From NCBI GenBank assembly GCA_021816695.1, contig JAKAXE010000012.1:1-45807 (forward strand): a DNA stretch of 45,807 nucleotides, read 5' to 3'. The notes beneath the pieces are model-generated. The model saw only the letters and a program-made list of their open reading frames with translations. It did no database searches and had not been told where the DNA came from. The position numbers were made by a program, and so were the translations under genes. Shown here in pieces: positions 44,403-45,807 of the stretch (positions are counted from its first letter, which is position 1; every line of letters starts with the position of its first letter). This DNA is from a bacterium (GTDB taxonomy: Bacteria > Chloroflexota > Dormibacteria > Aeolococcales > Bog-877).

Positions 44403-45807
44403 CTAGGCGCCCGGCAACCACTCACTGGCCCGGCGGGCGAGCTCCAGGAACGGCTCCAGGGCAGCTGGGTTCTGCAGTGACTCCCGGCTCAGGGCCCGAT
44501 CCGGGTCCTCTCCACTCAGGATCCGTTTCACCGGCACCTCGAGCTTCTTCCCGCTCAGGGTCTTGGGCACCTCCTGCACCTGCAGCACGAGGTCAGGAAC
44601 ATGTCTAGGCGACACCTGGTCCCGCACCTTGGCCTTCACCCGCGCCACCAGATCCTCGTCCAGCTCGGCCCCCGGCCCCAGCACCAGGAACAAGGGCATG
44701 AAGGTGTCGCCCCCGGGGGCCGGCACGTCCACGACCAGGCTGTCCATCACCTCGGGTAGGTCCTCCACCGCCCGGTAGATCTCCGCGGTACCCATCCGGA
44801 TCCCGTGCCGGTTGATGGTGGAGTCAGAACGCCCGTACATCACGACGCCGCCGTCCTCACGGACCTTGACCCAGTCCCCGTGCCGCCAGACGCCTGGATA
44901 CACGGAGAAGTAGCTGTCCTGGTAGCGGCTGCCGTCCCGGTCACCCCAGAGGGAGACCGGCATGGAGGGCAGCGGGGCCGTGATCACCAGCTCTCCGACC
45001 TCGTCCGTGAGTGGACGCCCGTTCTGATCGAAGGCGAAGACCGCCGCTCCCAGCCCCCGGCACTGGATCACGCCCGCCCGCACCGGAAGCCAGGGGCAGC
45101 CCAATACGAACGCCGTGCACACGTCCGTGCCGCCGCTGATTGAGGTGAGCCAGAGGTCCTGTTTCACCTGGCGGTACACCCAGGCGAAGGCGTCCGGCGA
45201 AAGAGGGGAACCGGTCGAGCCCAGAACGCGCAGGCCGGAGAGGTCGAGGTCCGCACCGGGTCGGATGCCCGCCTTCATGCCCGCACCGATGTGGCCGGCC
45301 GAGGTCCCGAAATGGGTGACACGAAGCTCGCTCACCAACTCCCAGAGCCGGGACACCCCGGGATGGCTCGGGCTCCCGTCGTAGAGGACCACGGTTGCCC
45401 CCAGGAGGAGGCCCGAGACGAGGTAGTTCCACATCATCCAGCCCGTGGTGGTGAACCAGAAAAAGCGGTCCCCGGGCCCGAGGTCGGAGTGCAGCCCCAG
45501 CGCCTTCAGGTGCTCAAGGAGGATGCCCCCGTGCCCCTGGACGATGGGCTTGGGCAAGCCGGTGGTCCCCGAGGAGTAGAGGACCCAGAGCGGGTGGTCG
45601 AAAAGTACCGGCGTGAACTCGGGCGGACTCTCGAGTGAGGTCGCCCGCTCCCAGGAGACGTGATTAGGGGCGGCGCCAGCATCGGTGCTGGGCGGCTGCC
45701 CCACCCAGACAACCTCCTGGAGCGTTGGCAGCCCGGCCACCAAGCCCAGAACCGTGGCGGTGCGGTCGAACTCCCTGCCGCCGAAGCGGTAGCTGCGGGC
45801 GGCGATC
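44403..45807 (-). CDS. Acetoacetate-CoA ligase (ANL superfamily), N-terminus beyond window
   Basis: The frame stays open to the window end, so the first part is missing; about 468 codons are present. Adenylation motifs are LYSSGTTGLPKPIVQGHGG (A3), GSTGSPLSPDAF, SISGGTDVCTAFV, the HGDWV and GRSDSTINRHGIRMGTAEIY signature of acetoacetyl-CoA synthetases (A7-A8), and SGKKLEVPVKRIL near the end containing the A10 lysine. It activates acetoacetate or a related short acid to the CoA ester. The match to acetoacetyl-CoA synthetase over acetyl-CoA synthetase rests on TTGWMMWNYLVSGLLLGA and the TINRHGIRMG loop. Confidence 0.92.
   Translation of the reverse strand, partial: IAARSYRFGGREFDRTATVLGLVAGLPTLQEVVWVGQPPSTDAGAAPNHVSWERATSLESPPEFTPVLFDHPLWVLYSSGTTGLPKPIVQGHGGILLEHLKALGLHSDLGPGDRFFWFTTTGWMMWNYLVSGLLLGATVVLYDGSPSHPGVSRLWELVSELRVTHFGTSAGHIGAGMKAGIRPGADLDLSGLRVLGSTGSPLSPDAFAWVYRQVKQDLWLTSISGGTDVCTAFVLGCPWLPVRAGVIQCRGLGAAVFAFDQNGRPLTDEVGELVITAPLPSMPVSLWGDRDGSRYQDSYFSVYPGVWRHGDWVKVREDGGVVMYGRSDSTINRHGIRMGTAEIYRAVEDLPEVMDSLVVDVPAPGGDTFMPLFLVLGPGAELDEDLVARVKAKVRDQVSPRHVPDLVLQVQEVPKTLSGKKLEVPVKRILSGEDPDRALSRESLQNPAALEPFLELARRASEWLPGA

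Overview
This is a high-GC bacterial chromosome segment. It carries a core-type gene set (typA, proC, moaA, a complete kdp potassium locus, a hopanoid-tailoring gene, a TadE/TadG pair) and one integrated genomic island. Many starts are GTG or TTG and at least one promoter looks leaderless. Together with the GC content this suggests an actinobacterial, Chloroflexota or Dormibacterota-like lineage; I cannot fix the phylum from the sequence alone.

Layout. 1-5370: an edge-truncated helix-turn-helix gene, a MalY/PatB-type aminotransferase, a ParB-like-fold protein, an aquaporin, a quinone-oxidoreductase-like protein and proC. 5367-9990: typA, a K+ channel with an RCK domain, and a membrane glycosyltransferase. 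10048-11493: DoxX, a zinc-ribbon protein and a DUF488/YeaO protein with an extra N-terminal region. 11635-20359: potassium block with a 27-aa membrane peptide, kdpF, kdpA, kdpB, kdpC, then a KdpD-type sensor that is split and internally duplicated (soluble protein on the minus strand, membrane kinase on the plus strand), and kdpE. 20344-23397: moaA and hpnH read away from a merR gene across a 19-bp-spacer MerR-type promoter. 23409-25412: a permease fused to three YHS metal domains plus csoR, preceded by a near-perfect CsoR-type operator. 25453-30971: TadE/TadG, an ECF sigma factor with its membrane partner, and a YdeI-family protein.

31123-43319 is a genomic island inserted at the 3' end of a tRNA-Gln gene. 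A perfect 53-bp direct repeat bounds it; the right copy completes the tRNA and the left copy is only its 3' part. Inside both ends lie matching paired 10-bp repeats that look like recombinase arm sites. The tyrosine integrase is broken: its N-terminal part lies at 36.2-36.9 kb with an xis-like gene upstream, its last 68 codons lie at 32.8-33.0 kb, and the middle of the catalytic domain is gone. Between the pieces sit an ISLre2-type insertion sequence with 20-bp ends and a 9-bp target duplication, and a lower-GC pair encoding a secreted metzincin-like protease and a lipoprotein. Other cargo: a tandem Clp_N protein without an ATPase, a Nudix hydrolase, a giant FtsX-type permease without an ATPase, and a second lipoprotein. 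Right of the island are an alpha/beta-hydrolase-like protein lacking the nucleophile serine and an edge-truncated acetoacetyl-CoA synthetase.

The points most worth a second look are the decayed island and its end structure, the split and duplicated KdpD sensor, the operator-linked permease/YHS/CsoR unit, and the MerR control of hpnH-moaA.
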